18,875 nt of DNA from Sphingomonas sanxanigenens. GTDB taxonomy: Bacteria; Pseudomonadota; Alphaproteobacteria; Sphingomonadales; Sphingomonadaceae. A model generated the notes under the pieces. It saw only the letters and a list, made by a program, of their open reading frames with translations, ran no database searches and was not told where the DNA came from. The position numbers were made by a program, and so were the translations under genes. Shown one piece after another: positions 1 to 8,547 of this stretch (the stretch's first letter is position 1; every line of letters begins with the position of its first letter). The DNA is taken from NCBI GenBank assembly GCA_003240855.1, contig QFNN01000053.1, forward strand, positions 1 through 18,875, written 5' to 3'.

Positions 1-116
1 ATCGGGCCGGCGCCGCAAAATGCGCCTTCAGCCCATTCCAAACGGGCTCATAACGCTTGCGTCAGCCCGATCGGCAATGCTTGGATGGCTCCTGAACCAG
101 AATCAGGGGGTTATCC

Positions 117-1451
117 ATGAAGCTTGCCCGTCTCTTGCTTGCCGCCACGGCGCTGCTCACCGCGCCCGCCGTCGCCGCGCCTGATTATCAGGCCGCGATC
201 AAGGCCGATTATGACAAGGATCTGGGCCAGCTCTTCATCTGGTTCCACCAGAATCCCGAGCTGTCGTTCAAGGAAGTGAACACCTCGGCGCGCATGGCGA
301 AGGAACTGCGCGCCATTCCCGGCATCGTGGTGACCGAGAAGGTCGGCGGCACCGGCGTCGTCGGCGTGTTCAAGAATGGCGACGGCCCCGTCGTCCTCGT
401 CCGCGCCGACATGGACGGGCTTCCCATCCTGGAAAACTCGGGCGTCCCCTATCCGTCCAAGGTGAAACAGGTCGGCATTGACGGGGTCGAGGCGCCGGTG
501 ATGCACGCCTGTGGGCACGATACGCACATCACCGCGATGGTCGCGACGGCGCGCCGCCTCGCCGCGATGAAGGATCGCTGGCACGGCACGGTCGTGTTCG
601 TCGTCCAGCCTGCGGAGGAACGCGTGGGCGGGGCCGAGGCGATGATGAAGGACGGCCTCTACACCCGCTTCCCCAAGCCCGAATATGCGCTCGCCTTCCA
701 CGTCGCCTCGGGCATGCCCGACGGCACGGTCAGCGCCTCCGAAGGCATTCAGTACAGCTCTTCGGACAGCGTCGACATCGTGATCCCCGGCATCGGCGCG
801 CACGGGGCCACGCCCAATCAGGGCAAGGATCCCGTCTACATGGGATCGCAGATCGTGATCGCGCTGCAGGGCATCATCAGCCGCGAGCGCGCGCCGCTCA
901 GCCCGGCGGTGATAACGGTCGGCTCCTTCCATGCCGGCAACAAGCACAACATCATCTCCGACGAGGCGAAGCTGCAGGTCACCGTCCGCGCCAATGATGA
1001 AAAGACGCGCGCGCAGATGATCGCCGCGATCCGCCGCGTCTCCGAAGGCGTCGGCCGGCTGAACGGCATGCCCGAGGACAAGCTGCCCAGGGTCACGGTG
1101 ATCGAAGGCACGCCGACGACGATCAACGACGCCGCGCTGGCGAAGCGCCTCAACGCGACGCTGACGCGCGAACTGGGCGCGAAAGCGGTGCTGCCCTGGC
1201 AGCAGCTCGGCATGGGCGCGGAGGATTTCGCCTATTTCGTCCAGCCCGAAACGGGCGTGAAGGGCTATTATTTCGCGGTCGGCGGCACCGCGCCGGCGAT
1301 CGTCGACGCGGCGGCCAAGGGCGGCCCGGCCGCGCCGCCGCACCACTCGCCTTTCTTCCGCGTCGATCCCGAACCCGCGATCGTCACCGGCGCGACCGCG
1401 ATGACCGCGGCGGTGCTCGACCTGCTCGGGCCGACGACCGGCAGCGACTGA
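117..1451 (+). CDS. Exported M20 family amidohydrolase/peptidase
   Basis: A 444-residue metal-dependent hydrolase of the M20 (M20D, IAA-amino-acid hydrolase/carboxypeptidase-like) family. Visible motifs are RADMDGLPI near residue 96, the metal-ligand block MHACGHDTH (Cys132, His134, His137 region), the catalytic/metal-binding glutamates QPAEE (Glu167-Glu168), His195 in AFHVASG, and the C-terminal GMGAEDFAYF and HHSPFF blocks that carry the last ligand. Residues 1-21 form a signal peptide (hydrophobic LLLAATALL then APAVAA), so it probably acts in the periplasm on N-acyl or amide-linked amino acids; the exact substrate cannot be read from sequence. The ATG at 117 puts the signal peptide at the very start and follows a G-rich run (GGGGG) at 106-110. 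Length is normal for the family. An acetyltransferase gene follows 64 bases downstream on the same strand. Family call sure, substrate unknown. Confidence 0.93.
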   Translation: MKLARLLLAATALLTAPAVAAPDYQAAIKADYDKDLGQLFIWFHQNPELSFKEVNTSARMAKELRAIPGIVVTEKVGGTGVVGVFKNGDGPVVLVRADMDGLPILENSGVPYPSKVKQVGIDGVEAPVMHACGHDTHITAMVATARRLAAMKDRWHGTVVFVVQPAEERVGGAEAMMKDGLYTRFPKPEYALAFHVASGMPDGTVSASEGIQYSSSDSVDIVIPGIGAHGATPNQGKDPVYMGSQIVIALQGIISRERAPLSPAVITVGSFHAGNKHNIISDEAKLQVTVRANDEKTRAQMIAAIRRVSEGVGRLNGMPEDKLPRVTVIEGTPTTINDAALAKRLNATLTRELGAKAVLPWQQLGMGAEDFAYFVQPETGVKGYYFAVGGTAPAIVDAAAKGGPAAPPHHSPFFRVDPEPAIVTGATAMTAAVLDLLGPTTGSD

Positions 1452-1515
1452 CGCCGACCCATATCCGACTCTTCCGCGCTGGCGCTTACCCGCGCCGGCG
1501 CGGTAAGACAGCGCC

Positions 1516-2334
1516 ATGTTCGATCCCGGCGCCTATCTCGATCGCATCGGCCTCGCCGAACCGCCCGCGCCCAACGCCGGGGGGCTGGCGTTGCTCCAGG
1601 CTGCGCACCGCCGCGCCATTCCCTTCGAGAATCTGGACATCCCGCTGGGCCGGGGCGTCAGCCTCGATCCGGCGCATATTTTCGACAAGCTCGTCACCGC
1701 GCGGCGCGGCGGCTACTGCTTTGAACAGAGCAGCCTCTATCTCGCGGCGCTCCACGCGCTGGGCTTCGAGGCGCGGGCGCTGCTCGCGCGCGTCTGGCTC
1801 GGCGCCGCCGGCGTCCCGCCGCGCACGCATACGCTCAACCTCGTCGCGATCGACGGAGAGGACTGGATCAGCGACGTCGGCTTCGGGGGCGGCGACGTGC
1901 CCCCGCTGCGCCTGATGGGCGGCGCCGAGGCCGAGACCGCAGACGGCGCGCGCCACCGCCTCCATTTCGATCCCGATCATGGCTGGATGCTCGAACGGCG
2001 CGGCCCGCGCGTCGCCGCCGACGATCGCGCGCCGCCCGGCGACGACTGGTATCGCCAATATAGTTTTTCGACCGAGGAGGTCGCGCCCGCCGATCTCGAA
2101 ATGGCCAATCACTGGACGGCGACGCGCCCCGGCACGCGCTTCACCACGCGCGTGATCGTCAGCCTCGTGCCCGCCGGCGGCTTCCTCTCGCTGGTCGACC
2201 GCATCCTCTCGGTCTCCGGCCCGACGAACGAGAAGATCGTGATCGAGACCCCCGGCCAGTATCGCGCCCTGCTCGAAAGCGCCTTCGGCATCGCGCTGAC
2301 GGCAGGGGAGGTGGAGCGGCTGGAGTTGTTCTAG
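1516..2334 (+). CDS. Arylamine N-acetyltransferase
   Basis: A 272-residue cytoplasmic enzyme of the arylamine N-acetyltransferase (NAT) family, which moves an acetyl group from acetyl-CoA to arylamines, hydrazines or related acceptors through a cysteine acyl-enzyme. The full catalytic triad is present with family spacing: Cys68 in RRGGYCFEQ, His105 in THTLNLV and Asp120 in WISDVGFGG. The N-terminal IPFENLDI block at 35-42 is also typical. Length matches bacterial NATs. The residue after FEQ is Ser where many relatives have Asn, a mild variation. It starts at an ATG 64 bases after the M20 hydrolase on the same strand with no obvious strong ribosome site, so it may be co-transcribed. Natural substrate unknown; in bacteria these enzymes can serve xenobiotic or secondary metabolism. 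Confidence 0.93.
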   Translation: MFDPGAYLDRIGLAEPPAPNAGGLALLQAAHRRAIPFENLDIPLGRGVSLDPAHIFDKLVTARRGGYCFEQSSLYLAALHALGFEARALLARVWLGAAGVPPRTHTLNLVAIDGEDWISDVGFGGGDVPPLRLMGGAEAETADGARHRLHFDPDHGWMLERRGPRVAADDRAPPGDDWYRQYSFSTEEVAPADLEMANHWTATRPGTRFTTRVIVSLVPAGGFLSLVDRILSVSGPTNEKIVIETPGQYRALLESAFGIALTAGEVERLELF

Positions 2335-2409
2335 CGGCGGGGCTCAGAGAACGGCTTGTCAGCTTCCGCCGCCATTGCGGACGCTGCTATGGCACTATAG
2401 CGTGTTGTT

Positions 2410-2775
2410 ATGTCCACAGCTCGCGTTCTCGCATTGATCACGTTGGGATTAGCCGCAAGTGGCGCTGAAGCTGTTCAATCTATCAGCAAAACTCTCGTTG
2501 GGACTTGGGAGCCTTTAGGCGGCTCATGTGAAGGCGACAACTCCGTCACATATAAAGCCAATAGCACCTTTGATACCTACAACACCAGCGGTCGATGGGT
2601 TTTGCGAGGAAACGGGCTCACGACGTTGATCACCGAGCGAGGGGAGCCCGATGAGCAATCGCGCCCGGTCAAACCCGCTGAAAAGCACCACAGCACCATC
2701 ATCTCTCTGAAAGCAAATCACCTAACTGAACGCTGGGCAGATGGGTCGCTCCATCATCTCCATCGCTGCAGATAG
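2410..2775 (+). CDS. Small secreted protein, lipocalin-like, function unknown
   Basis: A 121-residue protein not assigned to a named family. Residues 1-22 are a signal peptide (VLALITLGLAASGAEA), predicting export. The mature part begins with a LVGTWEPLGGSC block, followed by short alternating polar/hydrophobic strands (SVTYKANSTFDTY, SGRWVLRGNGL) and ends in LHRC. The G-T-W opening and all-beta look are reminiscent of lipocalin-like or other small beta-barrel proteins, a weak inference. Only two cysteines remain in the mature chain (in GGSCEG and the second-last residue), which could form one disulfide closing the domain. Its base composition is visibly less GC-rich than the flanking genes, with codons such as aaa, tta, act and gtt used freely, so it may be a recent acquisition. 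It sits 75 bases after the acetyltransferase and converges on the S9 peptidase gene. Confidence 0.75.
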   Translation: MSTARVLALITLGLAASGAEAVQSISKTLVGTWEPLGGSCEGDNSVTYKANSTFDTYNTSGRWVLRGNGLTTLITERGEPDEQSRPVKPAEKHHSTIISLKANHLTERWADGSLHHLHRCR

Positions 2776-2818
2776 ACGTCAGCAATCCACCCAATCCCGC
2801 CCATCCCGCTTTAGGCGC

Positions 2819-4909
2819 TCACGGCTTCAGATAGCGCCCCAGGAAATCGATCGACGCCTCGTCGGCGCGTTTCCAGCTATCGTAGCGCAGGAAGCCGTGG
2901 ATCTCGTTCGGGATCACCAGGCTCTCGAACGGCGTGCCCTGCGCGCGCAGGCGGCGCGCCAGATCGACGGTCTGGTCGAAGCGCACGTTCCGGTCGTCGT
3001 CGCCCGCGATCAGCAGCACGGGTGAACGCCAGCCCTTGAGCGCGCTTTCGGGCGAACTCTCGAACGCCGATTTCATCGCCGCCTCATAATCGCCCTGCTC
3101 GTAGCGCTCGGGCCGCGTAATCAGCCTGGGGTAAAGCGACCAGTCATGCACGCCGTGGAAGTCGACGCCGGCCTTGAAGATCGCGCTGTCGTGCGCCAGC
3201 GCGTGCCCGGTCAGCAGCCCGCCATAGCTTCCGCCCCAGATCCCGATCCGCGCGGGATCGACCTGCGGCTGCGCCATCAGGAAGCGCGCGCCCGCCGTCA
3301 CGTCCTGATATTCGGCATTGCCCGCGATTCCGCCGCGCGCCGGATGCTGGAAGGCGCGGCCATAGCCGATCCCCAGCCGGTAGTTGACCGACAGCACGAC
3401 ATAGCCGTGCGCGGCATAATATTGGTTCATCGCATAGCTGTGGGCGTAATAGTCCATATAGGACCAGCCGAGCAGCATCTGCCGCGGCGGCCCGCCATGG
3501 ACGAAGATCAGCCCCGCCTTGCGCTCCGCGCCGGCGGCGGCGAAAAGCTGGCCGTGGATCAGCGTGCCGTCCGCCGCGGTGAAGGTGACGCTCTTCGGCG
3601 TCACCATCCCCGCCGGCGCATAAGGCGCGCCCGCCTCGCCCAGCGCGCGCGGCGCTGCCTTGCCCTCGGCGAGCAGCACCTGCATCGGCCCGGTCGGCGA
3701 AGCGCCGACATAGGCGATCCGCTCATTGCCGACAGCCGCCGCCGTGAACTCGACGCCCGTCCCGCTGGTCAGCGCGACCGGCGCGCCGCCGTCGATCGCG
3801 ACGCGGAACAGGTGGCGACGATCGATGTCGTCGGCCGCCGGCCCGCTGTTCGCGTCATAGATCAGCGTGCGGCGATCAGGCGTGATCGTCACATGCTCGA
3901 CCATGAACTTGCCCGGCGTCAGCAGCCGGGGCGCCCCGCCGCTCGCCGCCAGCGCATAAAGGTGCGGCCAGCCGTCCATCTCGGCGCGGAACACGATCCT
4001 GTCCCCCGCCGCCCAGCGGACGACCATGCCGTCGGGCACCATCGGATAGGATCCCTCGAGCGTCGCCGGGCTCGCCCACAACTGGCGCGCCGACCCGTCG
4101 GCGACGTCGCCCACCCAGATCGAGAAGGGATTGGGCTTCTCGACCAGCGGCGAGGCGAGCAGATCGGCTTCGCCCTCGCGGCGGACGAAGGCGATGCGCG
4201 CGCCGTCGGGCGACCAGGCGATGTCGCCGTCGAACGCCGTCGACGGCGCGATCCAGTTGATCGGCTTGTCAGGCCCCGCATAGACGCCGACGAAGCTGTG
4301 ATCGCCGCGCCGCGATACGAAGGCCAGCTTCGTCCCGTCCGGCGACCAGGCGAGATCGCCGACCTTGCCGCGATCGTAGAACAGTTTCTCGGGCTTGGCG
4401 CCTGCGGTCAGCGCCACGGTCCACGCCTGCCCGTCCTTCAGATAGGCCAGCCGCCCGGTCGACGAGAGCGTCGGCTCCTCGCCCTCCGCCACCTGGATCG
4501 GCGCGCCGCCGTCGATCGACACCCAGATGCTCTGCGTCGGCTGCACGACCGATGATGCGGGATTGGGCGGGGGCAGGTTGGCCGCCCAGCCATTATGCTC
4601 GCCGCCGCCGCGCACCCAGGCCAGGATCCGTCCGTCGGGGGAGAAAGTGGCCTCGGCCAGCTCCATCCCGTCGTCAACGCCGGTGCCGGCAATCTTCGTC
4701 GCGGCCAGATCGCCGCCCTTCGCCAGCCACAGGCTGCGCCGGCCATGGCGCATCTCGATCCACGCCAGCCGCCCGCCCGCCTCAGGCGCGATCAGATTGG
4801 TCTTGAAAGGATAGTCGAGAAAGGCGTCGAGATCGGGGGCCGGCGCGGCATGGGCTGCGGAAAAGGCGAGGCCCAGATAAAAGCTGATCGCCGCTCGTCC
4901 CAATCGCAT
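2819..4909 (-). CDS. Exported S9 family (prolyl oligopeptidase-like) serine peptidase
   Basis: A 696-residue two-domain peptidase of the S9 family (dipeptidyl-/acylaminoacyl-peptidase group). Residues 1-21 are a signal peptide ending in AHA. Residues about 35-420 form a beta-propeller, with three PD40/TolB-like SPDG blades at 90, 189 and 233. Residues about 440-696 are an alpha/beta-hydrolase with HGGPP (oxyanion region), the nucleophile Ser561 in GIWGGSYGG, Asp639 in AGDDDRNV and His671 in NEIHGF, so the triad is intact. It likely trims peptides in the periplasm. The ATG at 4909 has a GGGGAG ribosome site just upstream. A 7-bp inverted repeat lies about 64-80 bases before the start codon and may be a control site. 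It is transcribed away from the DUF2520 gene's 3' end on the same strand, 112 bases apart. Confidence 0.94.
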   Translation of the reverse strand: MRLGRAAISFYLGLAFSAAHAAPAPDLDAFLDYPFKTNLIAPEAGGRLAWIEMRHGRRSLWLAKGGDLAATKIAGTGVDDGMELAEATFSPDGRILAWVRGGGEHNGWAANLPPPNPASSVVQPTQSIWVSIDGGAPIQVAEGEEPTLSSTGRLAYLKDGQAWTVALTAGAKPEKLFYDRGKVGDLAWSPDGTKLAFVSRRGDHSFVGVYAGPDKPINWIAPSTAFDGDIAWSPDGARIAFVRREGEADLLASPLVEKPNPFSIWVGDVADGSARQLWASPATLEGSYPMVPDGMVVRWAAGDRIVFRAEMDGWPHLYALAASGGAPRLLTPGKFMVEHVTITPDRRTLIYDANSGPAADDIDRRHLFRVAIDGGAPVALTSGTGVEFTAAAVGNERIAYVGASPTGPMQVLLAEGKAAPRALGEAGAPYAPAGMVTPKSVTFTAADGTLIHGQLFAAAGAERKAGLIFVHGGPPRQMLLGWSYMDYYAHSYAMNQYYAAHGYVVLSVNYRLGIGYGRAFQHPARGGIAGNAEYQDVTAGARFLMAQPQVDPARIGIWGGSYGGLLTGHALAHDSAIFKAGVDFHGVHDWSLYPRLITRPERYEQGDYEAAMKSAFESSPESALKGWRSPVLLIAGDDDRNVRFDQTVDLARRLRAQGTPFESLVIPNEIHGFLRYDSWKRADEASIDFLGRYLKP

Positions 4910-4972
4910 GCCGCACTCCCCGGTTGACTGACCGGCGTCAGACTAGGCAGCCGGCGCACGCGACGCCAGCCC

Positions 4973-4989
4973 TTATTGCGCTGCAATAA
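4973..4989. repeat. Perfect 7-bp inverted repeat with nearby third half-site
   Basis: TTATTGC at 4973-4979 and GCAATAA at 4983-4989 are perfect inverted arms around a 3-base centre. The longer half-site CTTATTGC (4972-4979) recurs in direct orientation at 5007-5014. The block is AT-rich against a GC-rich background and lies upstream of the S9 peptidase gene and just past the stop of the DUF2520 gene. It could be an operator for the peptidase gene or an end-of-transcript hairpin for the DUF2520 gene; there is no T-run after it on the minus strand, which argues against a classical terminator. Confidence 0.5.
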
Positions 4990-5021
4990 CGCTTTGTCCG
5001 CACGCGCTTATTGCATCGGCG

Positions 5022-5903
5022 TCATGCGTCATCGAGCAGGCGGCGCAGCGCGGCCGACGCCGGCCGCCCGCCGTCGCGCTCCAGCCGGTCGAGCGTCGCG
5101 CGCGCCATGGCGCGATAGGCGGGCAGCACATCGGGGCGATGCGCCGCCAGCGCGTCGAGATGCCCCGCCACCGTCTGCGCGTCGCCGCGCAGCACCGGGC
5201 CGGTCAACGCCGCAAAGCCCTGGTCGAGGCTGTTTTCCAGCGCCGCGCGGACCAGCGGCGCGAGCAGCGCGCCCGGCTCCGCCACCCCAGCCGCCGCCAG
5301 CGCGTCGAACGCCCCGGCCATCAACGTCACCAGATGGTTGGCCGCGTGGCACAGCGCGGCGTGATAAAGCGGGCGCAGCGCATCGGGGATATCGATCGCG
5401 ACCCCGCCGAGCAGCCCGACGACGCCCCGCGCTTCCCCGGCCGCCTCGTCCGTCGATCCGCTGACCGCGAAGCGCGCGCCGGCCATGCGCCGCACCTCGC
5501 CCGCAGGATCGCCCGCAAAGGTCATCGCCGGATGGATCGCCGCCGTCCGCGCGCCGGCCCGCCGCAGCGGATCGAGGATGGCCGCCCCGCTCCGCCCGCT
5601 GACATGAAAGACGAACGGCGCCCACGCTCCTCGCGCCTCCAGCGCCAGACCGGAGGCGACGGCCGCGATCGCATCGTCGGACACGGCGATGACGATCAGG
5701 TCGCACGCCGCCGTCAGCGCAGCCGCACCGTCCACCGCCTCGGCGCGCCCGATCCGCGCCACCGCCTCGGCCGCCGCCTCCGGCCGCCGCGCCCAGACCA
5801 GCACCGGCTTTTCCGAACAGGGCGCCAGCCCCAGCCCGATCGCCTGCGCCACCCGCCCCGCGCCGATGACGCCCACCCGCCGATATCGATGATGTTCCGT
5901 CAC
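5022..5903 (-). CDS. Rossmann-like and DUF2520 domain-containing protein
   Basis: A 293-residue cytoplasmic protein with an N-terminal NAD(P)-binding Rossmann fold (VGVIGAGRVAQAIG, glycine motif at 14-19) and a C-terminal helical DUF2520 domain from about residue 140 (HPAMTF, then LYHAALCHAANHLVTLMAG). The architecture resembles 6-phosphogluconate dehydrogenase-like and F420/NADP oxidoreductase proteins; the reaction is not known for most relatives, so no substrate is given. The start is GTG at 5903: it directly precedes the EHHRYRRV lead-in to the nucleotide-binding strand, and an in-frame TAG lies only about 12 bases upstream, leaving little choice. The gene is divergent from oleate hydratase and shares its control region. 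The domain assignment is strong, the function open. Confidence 0.88.
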   Translation of the reverse strand: MTEHHRYRRVGVIGAGRVAQAIGLGLAPCSEKPVLVWARRPEAAAEAVARIGRAEAVDGAAALTAACDLIVIAVSDDAIAAVASGLALEARGAWAPFVFHVSGRSGAAILDPLRRAGARTAAIHPAMTFAGDPAGEVRRMAGARFAVSGSTDEAAGEARGVVGLLGGVAIDIPDALRPLYHAALCHAANHLVTLMAGAFDALAAAGVAEPGALLAPLVRAALENSLDQGFAALTGPVLRGDAQTVAGHLDALAAHRPDVLPAYRAMARATLDRLERDGGRPASAALRRLLDDA

Positions 5904-6074
5904 GCGCCGCTTCTAGCGCGACGCCCTGCGCTTCTCCATCCTTCCGCCCGCCGGCGGGCATTATCCTGACAAGTCCGATAAGTTACCGAGTTGGCGCGCC
6001 GCACGCCCGTCATATTCATGGCGCTACAATTTCGCCGCCCGCACGGGGCGAGCATAACGCGAGGAAGCGTCGAC
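5904..6074. promoter_or_regulatory. Divergent control region between DUF2520 gene and oleate hydratase
   Basis: This 171-base gap lies between two genes read in opposite directions, so it should hold promoters for both. It contains a perfect 14-base palindrome GCCCGCCGGCGGGC at 5946-5959, followed by ttatc (5961-5965) and its inverse gataa (5977-5981) around 11 bases, and a TACAAT hexamer at 6025-6030 that could be a -10 box for the plus-strand gene. No convincing -35 partner is seen 16-18 bases upstream. Promoter placement is inference. Confidence 0.4.
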
Positions 6075-8045
6075 ATGAGCAAATCGCCCATCCCGGGGTT
6101 CCACATCCCCGAAAACGCCCCCGCCGGCTTCGTTCACGAGTCCGACGCCTCGCGCGCCTTCTGGGGCAATTCGGCCAGCAACGCTCTGCCTCCGCCCGAT
6201 ATGGTCGCCGCCTATCAGCGCAACCGCCCGCTGCCGACGCCGGGGATCGAGGGGCGCAAGGCCTATATCGTCGGCGGCGGCATCGCCGGGCTCGCCGCCG
6301 CCTTCTACCTGATTCGCGACGGCCACATGCCGCCGGCCAACATCACCATCATCGAGAATCTGGCGATCGAGGGCGGCTCGCTCGACGGCGCGGGCAATGC
6401 GGAGGAAGGCTATATCGTCCGCGGCGGCCGCGAGATGAACTGGAACTACGACAATCTGTGGGACATGTTTCAGGACGTCCCCGCGCTTGAGCTTCCCGCC
6501 GGCTTCAGCGTCCTCGACGAATATCGCATGGTCAACGACAACGACCCCAACTGGTCGAAGGCGCGCCTCATGCACCGGCAGGGCGAGATTCGCGATTTCT
6601 CGACTCTCGGCCTCACCCGGTCGCAGCAATGGGAGCTGATCGGCCTGCTCCTCAGGCGCAAGGAGGATCTCGACGACCTGACGATCGAGGATTATTTCTC
6701 CGAAGGCTTCCTGCAGAGCAATTTCTGGTTCCTCTGGCGCTCGATGTTCGCTTTCCAGAACTGGCAGAGCCTGCTCGAGATGAAGCTCTACATGCACCGC
6801 TTCCTCGATGCGATCGACGGGCTGGCCGACATGTCGGCGCTTGTGTTCCCAAAATATAACCAGTTCGACAGCTTCGTCCGTCCCTTGAGCGACATGCTGC
6901 GCGACAAGGGCGTGCAGTTCCGCTTCGATACGCGCGTCGACGATTTCAGCATGGCGGTCGACGGGGAGAAACGCACGGTCACCGGGCTGCTCTGCCGCAC
7001 CGCCGGCAAGGCGGAGGCCATCGAGGTCGCGCCGGGCGATCTCGTTTTCGCGCTCACCGGGTCGATCACCGAAGGCACCGCCTATGGCGATCTCGATACC
7101 GCGCCCGTCCTCGCGCGCGGCAGGCAGGATCCGGGGCCGGACAGCGACTGGACCTTGTGGAAAAATCTCGCGGCCCAGTCCCCCATCTTCGGCAAGCCCG
7201 AGAAGTTCTACGGCGACAGCGAAAAATCGATGTGGGAATCGGCGACGCTCACCTGCAGGCCCTCCCCGCTCGTCGATCGGCTGAAACAGCTTTCGGTCAA
7301 CGATCCCTATTCAGGCCGCACCGTTACCGGCGGCATCATCACCTTCACCGACAGCAACTGGGTGATGAGCTTCACCTGCAACCGTCAACCGCATTTCCCC
7401 GATCAGCCGGACGATGTGCTGGTGCTGTGGGTCTATGCGCTGCTGATGGATCGCGAAGGCAATCATGTGAAGAAGCCGATGCCCGCCTGCACCGGCCGCG
7501 AGATACTGGCCGAGCTCTGCTATCATCTCGGCATCGCCGATCAGATCGATGAAGTCGCGGCCAACACCAGGGTTCGCCTCGCGCTGATGCCCTACATCAC
7601 CGCCCAGTTCATGCCCCGCGCGGCGGGGGACCGCCCGCATATCGTGCCCGCCGGCTGCACCAATCTCGGCCTGCTCGGCCAGTTCGTGGAAACCAGCAAC
7701 GATATCGTCTTTACGGTGGAAAGCTCGATCCGCACCGCGCGCGTCGCGGTCTGCACGCTGCTGGACCTGCCCAAGGCGGTTCCCGATATCAGCCCCACCC
7801 AATATGACATACGCAACCTGCTGAAGGCCGCGCGCGCGCTCAACAACGGCCAACCCTTCATCGGCGAACGCCTGCTGCGCCGCCTGCTCGGCAACAGCTA
7901 TTACGCCCATATCCTTCCCCCGCCCCCGGCCGACGAAGGCGCGACGCCCGATCACGCCGAGGACGAGCTGCACCTCCTGCTCGGCAAAGGCGCCGAAGCC
8001 GCCAAACGCATGGTCGACTGGCTGGCGCAGCTCCGGAAGGGGTGA
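6075..8045 (+). CDS. ohyA: Oleate hydratase (FAD-dependent)
   Basis: A 656-residue oleate hydratase, which adds water across the cis-9 double bond of oleic acid to give 10-hydroxystearate; FAD is needed but is not used for net redox chemistry. The FAD-binding motif YIVGGGIAGLAAAFYLI lies at 64-80, and the family signature RGGREMNWNYDNLWDMF starts at 116, with Glu120 matching the glutamate linked to catalysis in characterised enzymes. The long C-terminal part keeps blocks such as VTGGIITFTDSNWVMSFT and GLLGQFVETSNDIVFTVE. The frame is open upstream to 5991, but the ATG at 6075 is chosen because a GAGGAAG ribosome site lies about 7 bases before it and MSKSPIPGFHIPENAPAGF is a typical family start. 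Length is normal. It is monocistronic, with no regulator next to it; a role in detoxifying or modifying unsaturated fatty acids is likely. Confidence 0.95.
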   Translation: MSKSPIPGFHIPENAPAGFVHESDASRAFWGNSASNALPPPDMVAAYQRNRPLPTPGIEGRKAYIVGGGIAGLAAAFYLIRDGHMPPANITIIENLAIEGGSLDGAGNAEEGYIVRGGREMNWNYDNLWDMFQDVPALELPAGFSVLDEYRMVNDNDPNWSKARLMHRQGEIRDFSTLGLTRSQQWELIGLLLRRKEDLDDLTIEDYFSEGFLQSNFWFLWRSMFAFQNWQSLLEMKLYMHRFLDAIDGLADMSALVFPKYNQFDSFVRPLSDMLRDKGVQFRFDTRVDDFSMAVDGEKRTVTGLLCRTAGKAEAIEVAPGDLVFALTGSITEGTAYGDLDTAPVLARGRQDPGPDSDWTLWKNLAAQSPIFGKPEKFYGDSEKSMWESATLTCRPSPLVDRLKQLSVNDPYSGRTVTGGIITFTDSNWVMSFTCNRQPHFPDQPDDVLVLWVYALLMDREGNHVKKPMPACTGREILAELCYHLGIADQIDEVAANTRVRLALMPYITAQFMPRAAGDRPHIVPAGCTNLGLLGQFVETSNDIVFTVESSIRTARVAVCTLLDLPKAVPDISPTQYDIRNLLKAARALNNGQPFIGERLLRRLLGNSYYAHILPPPPADEGATPDHAEDELHLLLGKGAEAAKRMVDWLAQLRKG

Positions 8046-8082
8046 TGATGCGCGAACTGGCCTGTGACCCGCGCTGCACCGC

Positions 8083-8547
8083 CTAAAGGCGAAGGCCCAG
8101 AAAAGACGCGCCGGGAACCGGATTGAAGGAAACCGGCTCGGCCGCCACGAAATTGAAATCCGCATAGAGCTTCCGCGCGGCGACGAACTTCTCCTGCACG
8201 TCGAGCCTCATCTCGCTATAGCCCCTGGCGCGCGCTTCCGCGATCGACCGCTCGACCAGCGCGCGCCCCACGGCGCCGCCGCGCGCATGCGGGCGAACAT
8301 AGAGCCGCTTCATCTCGCATATGGCGGTGCTGACCGGGCGCAGGGCGATGCAGCCTTCGATGTCGCCGCCGCGATCGGCCAGCAGCACGCATCCCCCGGG
8401 CGCGGCGTATTTGCCGGGCAGGCTCGCAAACTCGGCGTCATTGCCCTGATAGTCGAGGTTGACCGGCGACGTGGCGATGAACTCGCGCCAGATGTCCAGC
8501 ACCGAAGCTGTGTCGTCGGGGAAGATCGCGTGCCTGATGATCGTCAT
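8083..8547 (-). CDS. GNAT family N-acetyltransferase
   Basis: A 154-residue single-domain GCN5-related N-acetyltransferase. The acetyl-CoA motif A is clear at about 77-100: CEMKRLYVRPHARGGAVGRALVE, with the pyrophosphate-binding loop RGGAVGRA at 89-96. The following helix (SIAEARARGYSEMRLDV) and the late ARKLYADFNF block complete motif B. Length is normal. The acceptor cannot be predicted: the family acts on small amines, antibiotics and proteins. The ATG at 8547 is the first start in frame with the conserved core. It is convergent with oleate hydratase (37 bases between stops) and lies 290 bases after the heptose operon's last gene on the same strand; its role in that pathway, if any, is not indicated. 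Confidence 0.9.
   Translation of the reverse strand: MTIIRHAIFPDDTASVLDIWREFIATSPVNLDYQGNDAEFASLPGKYAAPGGCVLLADRGGDIEGCIALRPVSTAICEMKRLYVRPHARGGAVGRALVERSIAEARARGYSEMRLDVQEKFVAARKLYADFNFVAAEPVSFNPVPGASFLGLRL

Noticed and set aside
111..1517. Long minus-strand open frame of 468 codons opposite the M20 hydrolase
   Set aside because: Its product is an arginine/alanine/glycine/histidine-rich shadow with no domain; the plus-strand frame has signal peptide and full M20 motifs.
3146..4555. Plus-strand open frame of 469 codons opposite the S9 peptidase
   Set aside because: Low-complexity, arginine-rich shadow caused by high GC; the minus strand carries an intact catalytic triad and propeller.
5029..5969. 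Two long frames overlapping the DUF2520 gene (plus strand, and another minus-strand frame)
   Set aside because: Both are glycine/arginine-rich without recognisable motifs, while the chosen frame has a clear Rossmann motif and DUF2520 domain.
5991..6074. Extra 28 codons at the start of oleate hydratase
   Set aside because: The stretch is not family-like and the ATG at 6075 has a good ribosome site and a typical N-terminus.
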